From contig NZ_CAJPUX010000004.1 in assembly GCF_905397285.1 (NCBI RefSeq), positions 1 through 64,000 of the forward strand: a stretch of 64,000 bases of DNA, given 5' to 3'. The position numbers and the translations under genes were made by a program. Below, piece after piece: positions 8,554 through 17,541 of this stretch. Each line of letters starts with the position of its first letter. Position 1 is the first letter of the stretch. This stretch comes from Cupriavidus plantarum (GTDB lineage: Bacteria > Pseudomonadota > Gammaproteobacteria > Burkholderiales > Burkholderiaceae). The notes beneath the pieces were generated by a model that saw only the letters and a list, made by a program, of their open reading frames with translations, was not told the DNA's origin and searched no databases.

Positions 8554-9615
8554 ATGTCTACTGACTTCACGCCGATCCACGGCTTCCGCGCGTTCGAGGC
8601 GAGCGGCAGGCCACTGCTCGTCTCCGCCGACGGGGAACAGCTCACGGTGCGCGCACGGGGCGCCGCCGAAGCGGAGGCCAGCTTCGCGCTGATCCGCACC
8701 GGGACGCCCGTCCTGCGGCTCGCCAGCACGACGCTCGACGGCGACGCGCTGACCAACGCCACGCTGGCCGCGCTGGAGGCCGTTACGACCTGCTGGCGCG
8801 TGCCGGCGGCAGGCCTCGATATCGAGCACCCCGCCACGCTCGACGCGCTGACGCAAATGGGTCTGGCCGAACCGGCCCGCGGACTGCCGCACGCGCAGCG
8901 GCAGTGCCGCGCCGAAATGCTGTGGCAGCATGCGCCGCTCTGGATGCCCGCCAAGACGCCCTATCCGCTGCGCTACACGATGACGGGCGAGAAGCGCCAT
9001 CCCGTCCGTCCGCCCAAACCGAATGGCACGGTTTACGCCCGCTACATTCCCTGGCTCGGCCGCACGCTCACGCTGCGCGCCGCGACCGTCCAGGGCGATA
9101 CCCCGTTGCTGCATCGCTGGATGAACGATCCCGACGTGGCGTACTTCTGGCAGGAGGAAGGCGACGAGGACAAGCATCGGCGCTATCTGCAGGGGCTCGT
9201 CGACGACCCGCACATGCTGCCGCTGGTGGTCGGCCTCGACGACTCCCCTTTCGGCTATTTCGAGATCTATTGGGCCAGGGAGAACCGTCTCGCGCCGTTC
9301 TACGACGCGCACGACCACGACCGCGGCTGGCATGTGCTGATCGGTGAGCCGGCATTCCGTGGCAAGTCCTTCCTGACGGCCTGGTTCCCGGCGATCCAGC
9401 ATTACCAGTTTCTGGACGACCCGCGCACCCAGCGTATCGTCGGCGAACCGCGCGCCGATCATCACCGGCAGATCGCCAATCTCGACAAGGCGGGGTTCTC
9501 GAAGGTGAAGGAGTTCGATTTCCCGCACAAGCGGGCGATGCTCGTGATGTTGCTGCGGGAGCGGTTCTTTGGCGAGGGGCTGTACCTTCCGCATACCGAG
9601 GCAAATACGGCCTGA
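8554..9615 (+). CDS. Siderophore acyltransferase, GNAT fold (hydroxyornithine N-acylation)
   Basis: 353 residues. The C-terminal half (about 165-345) matches the AlcB/IucB/MbtK-type siderophore acetyltransferase domain. Seen: the W-MNDPDVAYFW start, GYFEIYWARENRL, DRGWHVLIG, and a CoA-contact RIVGEPRADHH stretch followed by a GF-x-K segment. The N-terminal 150 residues are the less conserved extension typical of this family. With the neighbouring ornithine N5-monooxygenase it would acylate N5-hydroxyornithine to give a hydroxamate ligand. The acyl group (formyl, acetyl or longer) cannot be told from sequence. ATG at 8554; a weak purine-rich site precedes it. Confidence 0.88.
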   Translation: MSTDFTPIHGFRAFEASGRPLLVSADGEQLTVRARGAAEAEASFALIRTGTPVLRLASTTLDGDALTNATLAALEAVTTCWRVPAAGLDIEHPATLDALTQMGLAEPARGLPHAQRQCRAEMLWQHAPLWMPAKTPYPLRYTMTGEKRHPVRPPKPNGTVYARYIPWLGRTLTLRAATVQGDTPLLHRWMNDPDVAYFWQEEGDEDKHRRYLQGLVDDPHMLPLVVGLDDSPFGYFEIYWARENRLAPFYDAHDHDRGWHVLIGEPAFRGKSFLTAWFPAIQHYQFLDDPRTQRIVGEPRADHHRQIANLDKAGFSKVKEFDFPHKRAMLVMLLRERFFGEGLYLPHTEANTA

Positions 9616-9642
9616 GCCGAGCCCGTCATCCGGCACGAGCGC

Positions 9643-9665
9643 GGGCGGTCGGGCTACGGCCGCCC
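9643..9665. terminator. Possible hairpin between convergent acyltransferase and monooxygenase genes
   Basis: gggcgg (9643-9648) pairs with ccgccc (9660-9665) across an 11-nt loop, in the 60-bp space between two converging genes. The stem is short and there is no T run. Confidence 0.3.
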
Positions 9666-9675
9666 ACGCTGTCCG

Positions 9676-11025
9676 TCATTGCGACATCGGCACTGCCTCG
9701 GCCATGGCCTGCCGCGCGTGGGGCACGGCGTCCAGCGCGGGGAGCATGCGATCGTGCAGCGCTTCCACGATCTCCTGCGAGCGGATCGACAGCACCGACA
9801 GCAGCGTATCGCTGAGGCCATGGCTGTCCTCGCAGGCCCCCTGCAGGAAGATCCGCGCTTCGCACGACTCGCAGGTCCTGAGCCGGTAGCGGCGATCGAC
9901 GCCAAAGCCGTCCTCCGGCAGCAAGGTGCCGAGCGGCGCAAGCATGCGCTGATAGGCGTCGCGCCGGTAGCCGGTGGCCACGATCACGAGGTCGTAGACG
10001 TGACGCTCGGCGCCGCCCTCTTCCCGATCGCGCAGCAAGCATTCGATGCCGTCGACGGAGGGCGTCACGCGTTCGATGTCACGGCTCGCGAGCAATGCAT
10101 GCGGGGCGTGACCGCGCACGCGTTGCAGGTAGAGCATGTGATAGATCCGCTCGATCAGATCGACATCCACCACCGAGTAGTTGGTATTGCGGAACTCGTC
10201 GAGCATGCGGCGGCGGCGCTCGTCGGGTTGCCAGTAGATATAGTCGGTGAAGCCCGGGTTGAAGATCTCGTTCACGAACGGACTGTCGTCCGAGGGCTTG
10301 AGCGCGCCACCGCGCATGATCAGGGACACCGATGCGTCGCTGAAGCGTTGTATCAGGTCCATATAGACCTCCGCGGCGCTCTGCCCGCCGCCGATCACCG
10401 CGATGCGCCGCGGCTGCAAACCCGGGTTGGCGGCCAGATGTTCCAGATAGCGCGACGAATGCACGATGCGCGCGTCGCGCTGACCCTCGAACGCTTCCGG
10501 CACGAGCGGCTCCCCGCCCACGCCGATCACGAGATTGCGCGCGAAGCGTTCGTGCAGCCGCCCTTCGGCGTCGCGCGACCGTACCAGGAGCCGGCGCACC
10601 GCATCGTCAGTACCGGTCCCGTGGTCGGGCAGGATTTCGACGACCTCTTCCCCGTAGTAACAGCGGTCCTCGAAGTGGCCCGCCACCCATGACAGGTAAT
10701 CATTGAACTCGAGCCGCGACGGGAAGAACGTCTTCAGGTTGATGAACGATTCGAGCCGCCCCTTGGCATGCAGGTAGCTGATGAACGAGTAGGCGCTGCG
10801 CGGATTGCGCAGCGTCACGAGGTCCTTCATGAACGAGATCTGCATGTCGGCATCCTCCAGCAGCATGCCGCCGTGCCAGACGAACGACGGCTTGCGCTCG
10901 ATGAACGCGAACTGGGCGCGCGTGCCGTGGCTGGCGGCGTGCTCCTCCATGGCGATGGCGAGGGCCACGTTGGAGGGGCCGAAGCCGATACCCAGAAAGT
11001 CGTATTCCATTGCTCGATTGTTCAT
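9676..11025 (-). CDS. L-ornithine N5-monooxygenase (siderophore)
   Basis: 449 residues, the usual size of the PvdA/SidA family. Seen: FAD-binding GIGFGPSN at 12-19, a conserved FIERKPSFVWH and MQISFMKDLVTLR stretch (substrate and flavin side), NADPH-binding IGGGQSAAE at 211-219, KPSDDSPFVNE, and the C-terminal ATGY motif. It makes N5-hydroxyornithine with NADPH and O2, the first step to a hydroxamate. An AAAGGTG ribosome site sits before the ATG at 11025; a second Met (residue 6) starts the conserved part. It is divergent from the mbtH gene. Confidence 0.95.
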   Translation of the reverse strand: MNNRAMEYDFLGIGFGPSNVALAIAMEEHAASHGTRAQFAFIERKPSFVWHGGMLLEDADMQISFMKDLVTLRNPRSAYSFISYLHAKGRLESFINLKTFFPSRLEFNDYLSWVAGHFEDRCYYGEEVVEILPDHGTGTDDAVRRLLVRSRDAEGRLHERFARNLVIGVGGEPLVPEAFEGQRDARIVHSSRYLEHLAANPGLQPRRIAVIGGGQSAAEVYMDLIQRFSDASVSLIMRGGALKPSDDSPFVNEIFNPGFTDYIYWQPDERRRRMLDEFRNTNYSVVDVDLIERIYHMLYLQRVRGHAPHALLASRDIERVTPSVDGIECLLRDREEGGAERHVYDLVIVATGYRRDAYQRMLAPLGTLLPEDGFGVDRRYRLRTCESCEARIFLQGACEDSHGLSDTLLSVLSIRSQEIVEALHDRMLPALDAVPHARQAMAEAVPMSQ

Positions 11026-11177
11026 GCTGTCGCACCTTTCTCCGTCTGAGAAGCCCGCATCGGATACGGGTTGTCCCCCAGTGACGAACCGGCGCGCGCG
11101 ATATTTACCCCGCCGTCGCGCTAAATCGGCGGCGAGGTCGTTCGTCTATGGCATATCGACACCGGGAGACCGACAAC

Positions 11178-11396
11178 ATGAGCATCGACAGCGACACCAT
11201 CGACTTCCACGTCGTGATCAACGACGAGCAGCAGTACTCGATCTGGCCCGCGTATCGGCCCGTGCCCGCGGGATGGAATACCGTGGGCGTGACGGCGCCG
11301 CGGGCGCAGTGCCTGGCCTATATCGAGGCGCATTGGACCGATATGCGGCCGGCCAGCTTGCGCGCGCAGATGGATGCCGCGGCGTCTTCCCACTGA
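11178..11396 (+). CDS. MbtH-like NRPS chaperone
   Basis: 72 residues from the ATG at 11178, which has a gggag site 10 nt upstream. An in-frame ATG at 11148 would add 10 residues not seen in the family. The MbtH signature is intact: FHVVINDEQQYSIWP, PAGW, a Cys-Leu-x-Tyr-Ile-Glu segment and WTDMRP-x-SL. MbtH proteins bind the adenylation domain and are often needed for its folding or activity. First gene of a tight + strand group (mbtH, thioesterase, phosphopantetheinyl transferase, hydroxylase). Confidence 0.95.
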   Translation: MSIDSDTIDFHVVINDEQQYSIWPAYRPVPAGWNTVGVTAPRAQCLAYIEAHWTDMRPASLRAQMDAAASSH

Positions 11397-11399
11397 ACG

Positions 11400-12149
11400 A
11401 TGCGCGAGCCGGTCACGCTCTGGTGCCTCCCCAATGCGGGTGCCAGCGCAGCGTTCTACGCGGGATGGCGCCGGCATTTGGCGCCGCCGCTTCACGCGGC
11501 GCTCAGGGTAGCGCCGCTCGAGCTGCCGGGGCGCGGGGCACGGGCGGCCGAGCCGTTGCTTGAGGATTTCGATGCGCTGTGCGATGACCTCGAACGCGCG
11601 CTGATCGGTCGGCTTTCGCCCGGTCAGCCCTATGCCTTGTTCGGGCACAGCATGGGCGCTTTGCTTGCGCATGAACTCGCCCATCGGCTGCGTGAGCGAC
11701 ATCCGCCGCTGGCGCTGTTTGTCGCGGGTGCGGCGGCGCCGTCGTTGCGGGACCCTTCGCGTTTTGCGGGGCCGCTGGACGATGCGAGCTTGCTGGCGCA
11801 GATGCGGGAGCTTGGCGGGACGCCGCCCGAATTGCTGGATGATCCCGAGATGATGGCGATCGCATTGCCAATCTTGCGGGCCGATTATCGGGTGTGCGCG
11901 AGCTATCGAAGCAATCGGCTGCACCCTGTAACCCCGCTAGCCTGCGCGCTGCATGCGTTTGGGGGGCGTGCGGATCGTGCCGTCGGGGATGCGATTGCCG
12001 GCTGGCGATTGGCGTCTACCGGGCACACCTCGTTGACCTGGTATGACGGAGGGCATTTCTTCCTGCGGGATGCTCTGGGGGACATGCTTGCCCGGATGGC
12101 CAGCATGTTGGCGGATGTTCGTGCATCGGATGCCGCGACGCCATGCTGA
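11400..12149 (+). CDS. Type II thioesterase
   Basis: 249 residues. It has the alpha/beta-hydrolase fold of GrsT-like editing thioesterases: N-terminal [18 protein letters not shown], the nucleophile elbow GHSMG (Ser84), an Asp in GGRAD, and the C-terminal GGHFFL histidine. These enzymes free mis-primed carrier domains of wrong acyl groups. It starts 3 bp after the mbtH stop, and its end overlaps the next ATG by 7 bp, so the genes are coupled. Distinct from the TE domain fused to the synthetase. Confidence 0.93.
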   Translation: MREPVTLWCLPNAGASAAFYAGWRRHLAPPLHAALRVAPLELPGRGARAAEPLLEDFDALCDDLERALIGRLSPGQPYALFGHSMGALLAHELAHRLRERHPPLALFVAGAAAPSLRDPSRFAGPLDDASLLAQMRELGGTPPELLDDPEMMAIALPILRADYRVCASYRSNRLHPVTPLACALHAFGGRADRAVGDAIAGWRLASTGHTSLTWYDGGHFFLRDALGDMLARMASMLADVRASDAATPC

Positions 12150-12898
12150 TCGAGCGGACGTTCCGGACGTTTGGGTTGGCCGGTGCGGTGCGGTGGTGGC
12201 TGGTGCCGATTGCCATCGAGCGGGAGCCCGCGGACGACCTGTGGGCCGATCTCGATGCGCTGGAGCTTCAGCGATTGACCCACTACCGCCAGCGCGCCGA
12301 CCGCGCGCGGTTCGCCACGGTGAGGGCGACCCTGCGCCGGCTGCTGGGCGAGCGCCTTGGGCTCGCGCCGCGCGACGTCGCGTTCGAGCCTGGCGTACGC
12401 GGCAAGCCTTGCCTGCACGTCGGATGCGATGGCGGTGGCGCGGACAGCGACGGCGGCCATGCCCGTGACGCCGGTCGCTGGCACTTCAACGTGTCCCACA
12501 GCGGCGCGTGGGGCGCCATCGTCATCGCGCCGGGGAGCGCGTGCGAGGCCGTCGGCATCGATATCGAGCAGTGCCTGCCCGTGGCGCCGATGCCCCTCGC
12601 GGACATCGCGTTCTCGGCGCGGGAAGCAGGCCATCTCGCCGCGATGCCCGACGAGCGAGCGCGCCTGGAGCGGTTCTACCAGCTTTGGACAGTGCGGGAG
12701 GCGTATGCCAAAGCCACGGCCACGGGCATTGCCGAGCCACGATGGCAAACGACCACCTTCGTCCCAGCGGCCGGGGGCCAGTGGCATGCCGACGATGGCG
12801 GCGCCACGCTCGCATGGTCGCTGCCGCTTCCCGATGACCTCGCGCAGTACCGGGCCGCGCTGGCGCTGACGTCGCAAACATTGACACCTACGACCTGA
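12143..12898 (+). CDS. Sfp-type 4'-phosphopantetheinyl transferase
   Basis: 251 residues. Seen: [13 protein letters not shown] (53-67), FNVSHSG (115-121), magnesium-binding VGIDIE with Asp140 and Glu142, and WTVREAYAK (182-190, Arg in place of the more common Lys before Glu-Ala). It attaches the phosphopantetheine arm to the carrier domains of the synthetases. A low-complexity Gly/Asp/His insert (about 97-111) sits just before FNVSHSG and is not usual. The ATG overlaps the thioesterase end (ATGCTGA). Confidence 0.93.
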   Translation: MLIERTFRTFGLAGAVRWWLVPIAIEREPADDLWADLDALELQRLTHYRQRADRARFATVRATLRRLLGERLGLAPRDVAFEPGVRGKPCLHVGCDGGGADSDGGHARDAGRWHFNVSHSGAWGAIVIAPGSACEAVGIDIEQCLPVAPMPLADIAFSAREAGHLAAMPDERARLERFYQLWTVREAYAKATATGIAEPRWQTTTFVPAAGGQWHADDGGATLAWSLPLPDDLAQYRAALALTSQTLTPTT

Positions 12899-12905
12899 GG
12901 TTCGC

Positions 12906-13889
12906 ATGACCGACCTATCCCAACCGACCGCCGCGCACTTGAGCCAGCACGACCTCCCGCGCATCATGCGCGCCACGCATCAAGGCGAGTCGCTACTGGA
13001 AGCCCTCCCCCGCCTGCAGGCCGACATCGAGGCCACGCTGCTCACCGTCGGCGGCGTGCTGCTCCGCGGTTTCGACGTCGGCGGGCCCGAAGGCTTTCGC
13101 GCGTTCGCGGCCGGCTTCGGCCACCCGCTGCTGACCTATGAGTTCGGCTCGACGCCCCGCAGCCAGGTCACCGGCGGCGTTTACACGTCCACCGAGTACC
13201 CGGCCCACCAGTCCATCCCGCTCCACAACGAGCAAGCCTACACACGCGACTGGCCGATGAAAATCTGGTTCTACTGCGAAACCGCCGCACCGGTCGGCGG
13301 CGAGACGCCGATTGCCGACAGCCGCGCGATCTATCGCGCCGTGGACGCGGGCACGCGCGAGCGCTTCGCATCGCGGGGCCTCATGTACGTGCGCAATTAC
13401 GGCAACGGACTCGACGTCCCCTGGCAGCAGGTATTCAACACCGAAGACCGCGCGGAGGTCGAGGCGTACTGCGCGCGCCACCAGATCGCCTGCGAGTGGA
13501 AGGATGACGGCGAGCTTCGCACGCGCCAGCATGTTCAGGGCGTGGCCGCGCATCCGGTGACGGGGGAGCACGTGTGGTTCAATCAGGCCCACCTGTTCCA
13601 CGCCTCGGCACTCACCGAGGAAATGCGCGAGGTGCTCGTCGATGCCGTCGGTGCCGACAACCTGCCGCGCGACGTGTTCTATGGCGACGGCACTCCCATC
13701 CCCGACACCGAACTCGATGCCGTGCGTGGCGTGCTGGAAGCGCACAAGATCGTGTTCCCGTGGCAACAGGGCGACGTCGTCATGCTCGACAACATGCTGA
13801 CCGCGCATGCGCGCGAGCCGTTCAGCGGACCGCGCAAGGTCGTCGTCGCCATGGCGCAGGCGCACGGAGCGAACCACGGCGCGGGATGA
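12906..13889 (+). CDS. SyrP-like Fe(II)/2-oxoglutarate hydroxylase, probable aspartyl beta-hydroxylase
   Basis: 327 residues, TauD/TfdA superfamily. The metal triad reads His107-x-Glu109 and His301; the HxE form is shared with clavaminate synthase and SyrP-like enzymes. An Arg a dozen residues after His301 fits the 2-oxoglutarate contact. SyrP-type enzymes hydroxylate the beta carbon of aspartate bound to an NRPS carrier. Together with the aspartate-coded A domain of the neighbouring synthetase this predicts a beta-hydroxyaspartate residue, an alpha-hydroxycarboxylate iron ligand. Starts 7 bp after the phosphopantetheinyl transferase. Stereochemistry cannot be told from sequence. Confidence 0.88.
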   Translation: MTDLSQPTAAHLSQHDLPRIMRATHQGESLLEALPRLQADIEATLLTVGGVLLRGFDVGGPEGFRAFAAGFGHPLLTYEFGSTPRSQVTGGVYTSTEYPAHQSIPLHNEQAYTRDWPMKIWFYCETAAPVGGETPIADSRAIYRAVDAGTRERFASRGLMYVRNYGNGLDVPWQQVFNTEDRAEVEAYCARHQIACEWKDDGELRTRQHVQGVAAHPVTGEHVWFNQAHLFHASALTEEMREVLVDAVGADNLPRDVFYGDGTPIPDTELDAVRGVLEAHKIVFPWQQGDVVMLDNMLTAHAREPFSGPRKVVVAMAQAHGANHGAG

Positions 13890-13990
13890 CCCGATGCCAC
13901 GCCACCCTGTTACCTTGTTACTGGCCCAGCCGGGTCGCCCGCCGTAATCTGCGACAATGCTGGCCGGACGACTTCACGGAACAAGGCGAC

Positions 13991-15058
13991 ATGGCTTCGA
14001 GTCGGGATCACGTACCTCGCCGCGCGCCCACCGCGCACGATGTGGCCGCGCTCGCGGGCGTCTCGCAGTCGGCCGTGTCGCGCTGCTTCACGCCGGGCGC
14101 GAGTATCTCCGAAGAGACGCGGCAACGCGTGCAGGCGGCGGCCGAACAGCTTGGCTATCGTCCGAACCTGATCGCCCGCTCGCTGATCAAGCGCCGCTCG
14201 ACGATTGTCGGCGTCGTCATCCCCGGTCTCCAGAATCCGTTCTACGCCGCGATGCTTGAGGCCCTGTCCGCCGACCTCGCCACCGCCGGCTATCGCATCC
14301 TGCTATTCAACGCGCCCGCCAGCGACACGCCCGATCCCGTGCTCGACGAGATGCTGAACTATCGCGTCGATGCGCTGATCCTGGTTTCGTCGTCGCTGTC
14401 GTCGGGCCTCGCCGATGAATGCCAGAAGATCGGCCTGCCCGTCGTGCAGCTCAACCGCACCACCGAACGCAGTACCGTATCCAGCGTGGTCGGCGACAAC
14501 CGCGGCGGCGCGGAAGCGCTCGCGCGGTTTCTGCTCGCCTGCGAACACGAGCGCTTCGCGTTCATCGCCGGACTGGAGACGTCGTCCACCGGCAAGGCGC
14601 GCGAGGCGGCATTCCTCGGCACGCTTGGCGCGGCGGGCAAACCCGTCGCACGCGGCGTCGCCAACTACGTGTTCGAGGAGGCCGAGGCCGTCGCCCGCCA
14701 GATGCTCGGCGGCGCCGAGCCGCCCGATGCGATCTTCTGTGCCAGCGACCATATGGCCATCGCCGCGCTGGGCGTGGCGCACACGGAATTCGGACTCGCC
14801 GTCGGGCAGGACATTTCGATTGTCGGCTTCGACGATATCCAGATGGCGGCGTGGCCGCAGATCTCGCTGACGACGTTCCGCCAGCCCGTGCGCGCGATGT
14901 CTTCCCGTGCGGTCGCCATCATCGAAGCGCAGCTGCAGGGCACCGGGACCGGGCTCAGCGAAGTCGTGCCCGGCGACCTCGTCATTCGCGGCTCCACGCG
15001 CATGCCGTCGCACGGCGTTGTCGACCTCGGATACGAGCGCGTCTGGCGCCCTAGCTAG
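13991..15058 (+). CDS. LacI-family transcriptional regulator
   Basis: 355 residues from the ATG at 13991 (aagg site upstream). The N-terminal helix-turn-helix reads TAHDVAALAGVSQSAVSRCF, followed by the hinge helix region RPNLIARSLIKRR and a periplasmic-binding-like effector domain (VGVVIPGLQNPFY; SIVGFDDIQ near the end). The effector is probably a small sugar or carboxylic acid but cannot be named. It sits 100 bp after the hydroxylase on the same strand; nothing ties it to siderophore control. Its 3' end overlaps the convergent LysR gene by 8 bp. Confidence 0.92.
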   Translation: MASSRDHVPRRAPTAHDVAALAGVSQSAVSRCFTPGASISEETRQRVQAAAEQLGYRPNLIARSLIKRRSTIVGVVIPGLQNPFYAAMLEALSADLATAGYRILLFNAPASDTPDPVLDEMLNYRVDALILVSSSLSSGLADECQKIGLPVVQLNRTTERSTVSSVVGDNRGGAEALARFLLACEHERFAFIAGLETSSTGKAREAAFLGTLGAAGKPVARGVANYVFEEAEAVARQMLGGAEPPDAIFCASDHMAIAALGVAHTEFGLAVGQDISIVGFDDIQMAAWPQISLTTFRQPVRAMSSRAVAIIEAQLQGTGTGLSEVVPGDLVIRGSTRMPSHGVVDLGYERVWRPS

Positions 15059-15947
15059 CGGAAAACGCCGCGCCAACCTCCAGCAGCCACGTCACGAATG
15101 CGGCGATCGCGGGCTCCTCGCGCCGCGCGTTGTGCACGTAACACCCATAACGCCACGCGGGCAACGCGGGGCGCTCGAACGGGAAGACGAGGCGGCCTTC
15201 CCTGACGTCCAGCGCCACCAGCGCGGTGGGCCCCATCGCAATGCCGAGCCCATCGATCGCGGCCTGCAACGTCAGGTAGAAGTGATCGAGCTGCAGCGAC
15301 TGGCCGCCCGCGAGCTGCGGATTGCCGCACGCCGCGAGCCACTGCGGCCAGAGTTCGGGATAGGTCGCGGTGTGCAGCAGCGTGTGATGCGCGAGGTCCG
15401 ATACGTCGCGGATCGGATGGGCCTGCAACACCTTCGGCGAACACACCGGCAGGCGCACCTCCGTCAGGAATTCGGTGACGACATAGCCGGCGGGCTGCTG
15501 CTCGCCGCCGCGAATGGCTACGTCGAAGGGCTCCCGCACGCGTTCGATGGGCTCGTCCGACGTTGTCAGCCGCACCTCGATCGATGGATGGGACAGCTGG
15601 AAGTTCGACAGCTGCGGCAACAGCCAGCGCAACGCGAATGTGGTCGGCGCATTGACGCGGATGACCTGCTGCCGCGTTGCCTTGAGCTGCTCCGCGGTGG
15701 CTAGCGCCAGCCGGTCCAGCGCCGCCGATACCTCCGAGAGATAGCGCCGGCCAAGCGGTGTCAGGACCACGCGGCGGCCACGCCGGTCGAACAGATCGTG
15801 GCCGAGCCATGACTCGAGCTGCGCCACCTGCCGGCTGACCGCGCCATGCGTGACGGAAAGCTCGTCCGCGGCGGCACTGAAGCTTTCGAGGCGCGCGGCG
15901 GCTTCGAAGACGCGGACGGCATTGAGGGGCGGTAGTCGACGTGGCAT
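15051..15947 (-). CDS. LysR-family regulator, GcvA-like
   Basis: 298 residues. It opens with the GcvA-subfamily signature RRLPPLNAVRVFEAAARLESFSAAA in part, then the HTH (LSVTHGAVSRQVAQLE) and an effector domain with the family's short C-terminal tail. Divergent from the adenylosuccinate synthetase gene, 148 bp apart, so that gene is its likeliest target, along with itself. The ligand is unknown. Confidence 0.92.
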   Translation of the reverse strand: MPRRLPPLNAVRVFEAAARLESFSAAADELSVTHGAVSRQVAQLESWLGHDLFDRRGRRVVLTPLGRRYLSEVSAALDRLALATAEQLKATRQQVIRVNAPTTFALRWLLPQLSNFQLSHPSIEVRLTTSDEPIERVREPFDVAIRGGEQQPAGYVVTEFLTEVRLPVCSPKVLQAHPIRDVSDLAHHTLLHTATYPELWPQWLAACGNPQLAGGQSLQLDHFYLTLQAAIDGLGIAMGPTALVALDVREGRLVFPFERPALPAWRYGCYVHNARREEPAIAAFVTWLLEVGAAFSAS

Positions 15948-16095
15948 AGGAACAATAGGGCGCTATGTGAGTTTTCCTGACAAGCACACTGAGTTTATAT
16001 CGATTTTCATCGTGGCGGATGGCGGCTACATTTCGTCCGCAGGAAACGGCATGACGTCGGACCTGTCTCGTTTAATCACCAGCAGGAGTCGATCG
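15948..16095. promoter_or_regulatory. Divergent control region, lysR / purA paralog
   Basis: 148 bp between divergent starts. It is more AT-rich in its first half (about 15960-16010) than the flanking coding DNA, as expected for two promoters and a LysR site. No clear T-N11-A palindrome stands out. An agcaggag ribosome site precedes the purA ATG. Confidence 0.4.
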
Positions 16096-17385
16096 ATGTC
16101 GAATGTCGTGGTAGTGGGCGCGCAGTGGGGCGATGAAGGAAAGGGACGAATCGTGGACTGGCTGGCGGAGCGCGCGGATATCGTTGCGCGCTACAACGGC
16201 GGCCACAATGCCGGCCATACGCTCGTCATCGACGGCAAGACGTACAAGCTCGCGCTGCTGCCGAGCGGCGTGGTGCGCGGCAAGCGCGGCGTCATCGGTA
16301 ATGGCGTAGCGCTCGATCCGGAGGCGCTGCTTGCCGAAATCGGACGCATGGAGGCGCTGGGCGTACGCATCACGCCGGACCTGCTACAGATCGCCGAGAC
16401 CGCGACGCTCGTGTTGCCGATTCACCGCGCCATCGACGCCGCGCAGGAACAGCTACGGACGCGCCTGCAGGAATGCCCGCTCGGCACGACGCTGCGCGGC
16501 ATCGGTCCCGCCTACGAGGACAAGGTCGGCCGCCGGGCGCTGCGCGTTTGCGACCTCGCCAATCCGGAATACCTGTCGGCACGGCTGGACCTGCTGCTCG
16601 CGCACCATAACGCGTGGTTCCGCGGGCTGGGGTTGGAAACCTTCGACAAAGCGCCGCTGCTCGGCGCACTGCTCGCCATGGCGCCGAAGATCCTGCCGTT
16701 CGTCGGCCGCGTGTGGGAGCAGCTCGACGCCGCCCATCGTCATGGGCAATCGGTGGTCTTCGAAGGCTCGCAGGCCGTGATGCTCGATATCGACTGGGGC
16801 AGCTATCCGTACGTCACGTCGTCCAGCACGGTCGCCGCGGGCGCGGCCAGCGGCACCGGCATTGCCCCCTCCCGGATCGGTCATGTGCTGGGTGTCAGCA
16901 AGGTCTACGCGACGCGCGTGGGAGAAGGTCCGTTCGTGTCCGAGCTCGACGGCGCCCTCGGCGAACGGCTGCGCGACCGTGGCCGCGAGTATGGCGTCAA
17001 CACGGGCCGTCCGCGCCGTTGCGGCTGGCTCGATGCGGTACAGCTGCGGCAAGCCGTCAAGGTCGGCGGCATCGACCGCCTGGCGCTGACGAAGCTCGAC
17101 GTGCTCGATGGCTTCGAGACGATCAGCCTCTGCGTCGGCTATGAACGCGATGGGCAGCGCATCGACTACATCCCGGCGAGCGACGCGGCGCTGGCCGGCG
17201 TGCGTCCCGTGCTGCGCGAGTTTCCGGGCTGGTCGCGGCCGACGCAGGGTGCGCGCGCGATGGACGCATTGCCGGCGGAAGCCGTTGCCCTGATCGAGGC
17301 GATCGAGGCCGAAGTTGGCGTGCCGGTGACGATGGTCACCACCGGCGCCGAGCGCGACGATGTGGTGCTGCGGAACGTGGAGTGA
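16096..17385 (+). CDS. Adenylosuccinate synthetase, probable second copy
   Basis: 429 residues from the ATG at 16096 (agcaggag upstream); a longer upstream reading runs into the control region. GTP-loop GDEGKG, NGGHNAGHT with the catalytic His, GPAYEDK, SSTVAAGAASGTGI, VYATRVGEGPF and a TGRPRRCGW segment are all present. It makes adenylosuccinate from IMP, aspartate and GTP. A housekeeping purA in beta-proteobacteria normally sits in the hflKC-hisZ-purA group. This copy stands alone beside a LysR gene, so it is probably a paralog with conditional expression. The stop codon lies inside a 19-bp tandem repeat. Confidence 0.9.
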   Translation: MSNVVVVGAQWGDEGKGRIVDWLAERADIVARYNGGHNAGHTLVIDGKTYKLALLPSGVVRGKRGVIGNGVALDPEALLAEIGRMEALGVRITPDLLQIAETATLVLPIHRAIDAAQEQLRTRLQECPLGTTLRGIGPAYEDKVGRRALRVCDLANPEYLSARLDLLLAHHNAWFRGLGLETFDKAPLLGALLAMAPKILPFVGRVWEQLDAAHRHGQSVVFEGSQAVMLDIDWGSYPYVTSSSTVAAGAASGTGIAPSRIGHVLGVSKVYATRVGEGPFVSELDGALGERLRDRGREYGVNTGRPRRCGWLDAVQLRQAVKVGGIDRLALTKLDVLDGFETISLCVGYERDGQRIDYIPASDAALAGVRPVLREFPGWSRPTQGARAMDALPAEAVALIEAIEAEVGVPVTMVTTGAERDDVVLRNVE

Positions 17386-17414
17386 CCTGCGTTATGTGGA
17401 GTGACCTACGTTAT
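17377..17414 (+). repeat. 19-bp tandem duplication spanning the purA-paralog stop codon
   Basis: Two adjacent copies (17377-17395, 17396-17414) differ at one base. The first begins 6 nt before the stop, so TGA occurs at 17383 and again at 17402 in a second frame. Confidence 0.9.
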
Positions 17415-17489
17415 GGTCGCTTCGGGAATGACGGCCAGGTTCGCGCGGGGTCCTGCATCTGTCGCATGCGCTGGCCGGAATGCAAAAAA

Positions 17490-17515
17490 CCGCATGGCAC
17501 ACAGGTGCCATGCGG
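17490..17515 (-). terminator. Rho-independent terminator of the hyuA-hyuB-Bug operon
   Basis: Perfect 11-bp stem ccgcatggcac / gtgccatgcgg with a 4-nt loop. On the minus strand it is followed by six T. It lies 27 bp beyond the Bug-receptor stop. Opposite orientation (end of the purA paralog) has no T run. Confidence 0.92.
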
Positions 17516-17541
17516 AAAGCCCTCACATCAATCGCACGTTC

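Noticed and set aside
13991..15058. LacI gene as the siderophore regulator
   Set aside because: LacI proteins usually answer to sugars or acids, it is 100 bp after the cluster, and no evidence ties it to iron control.
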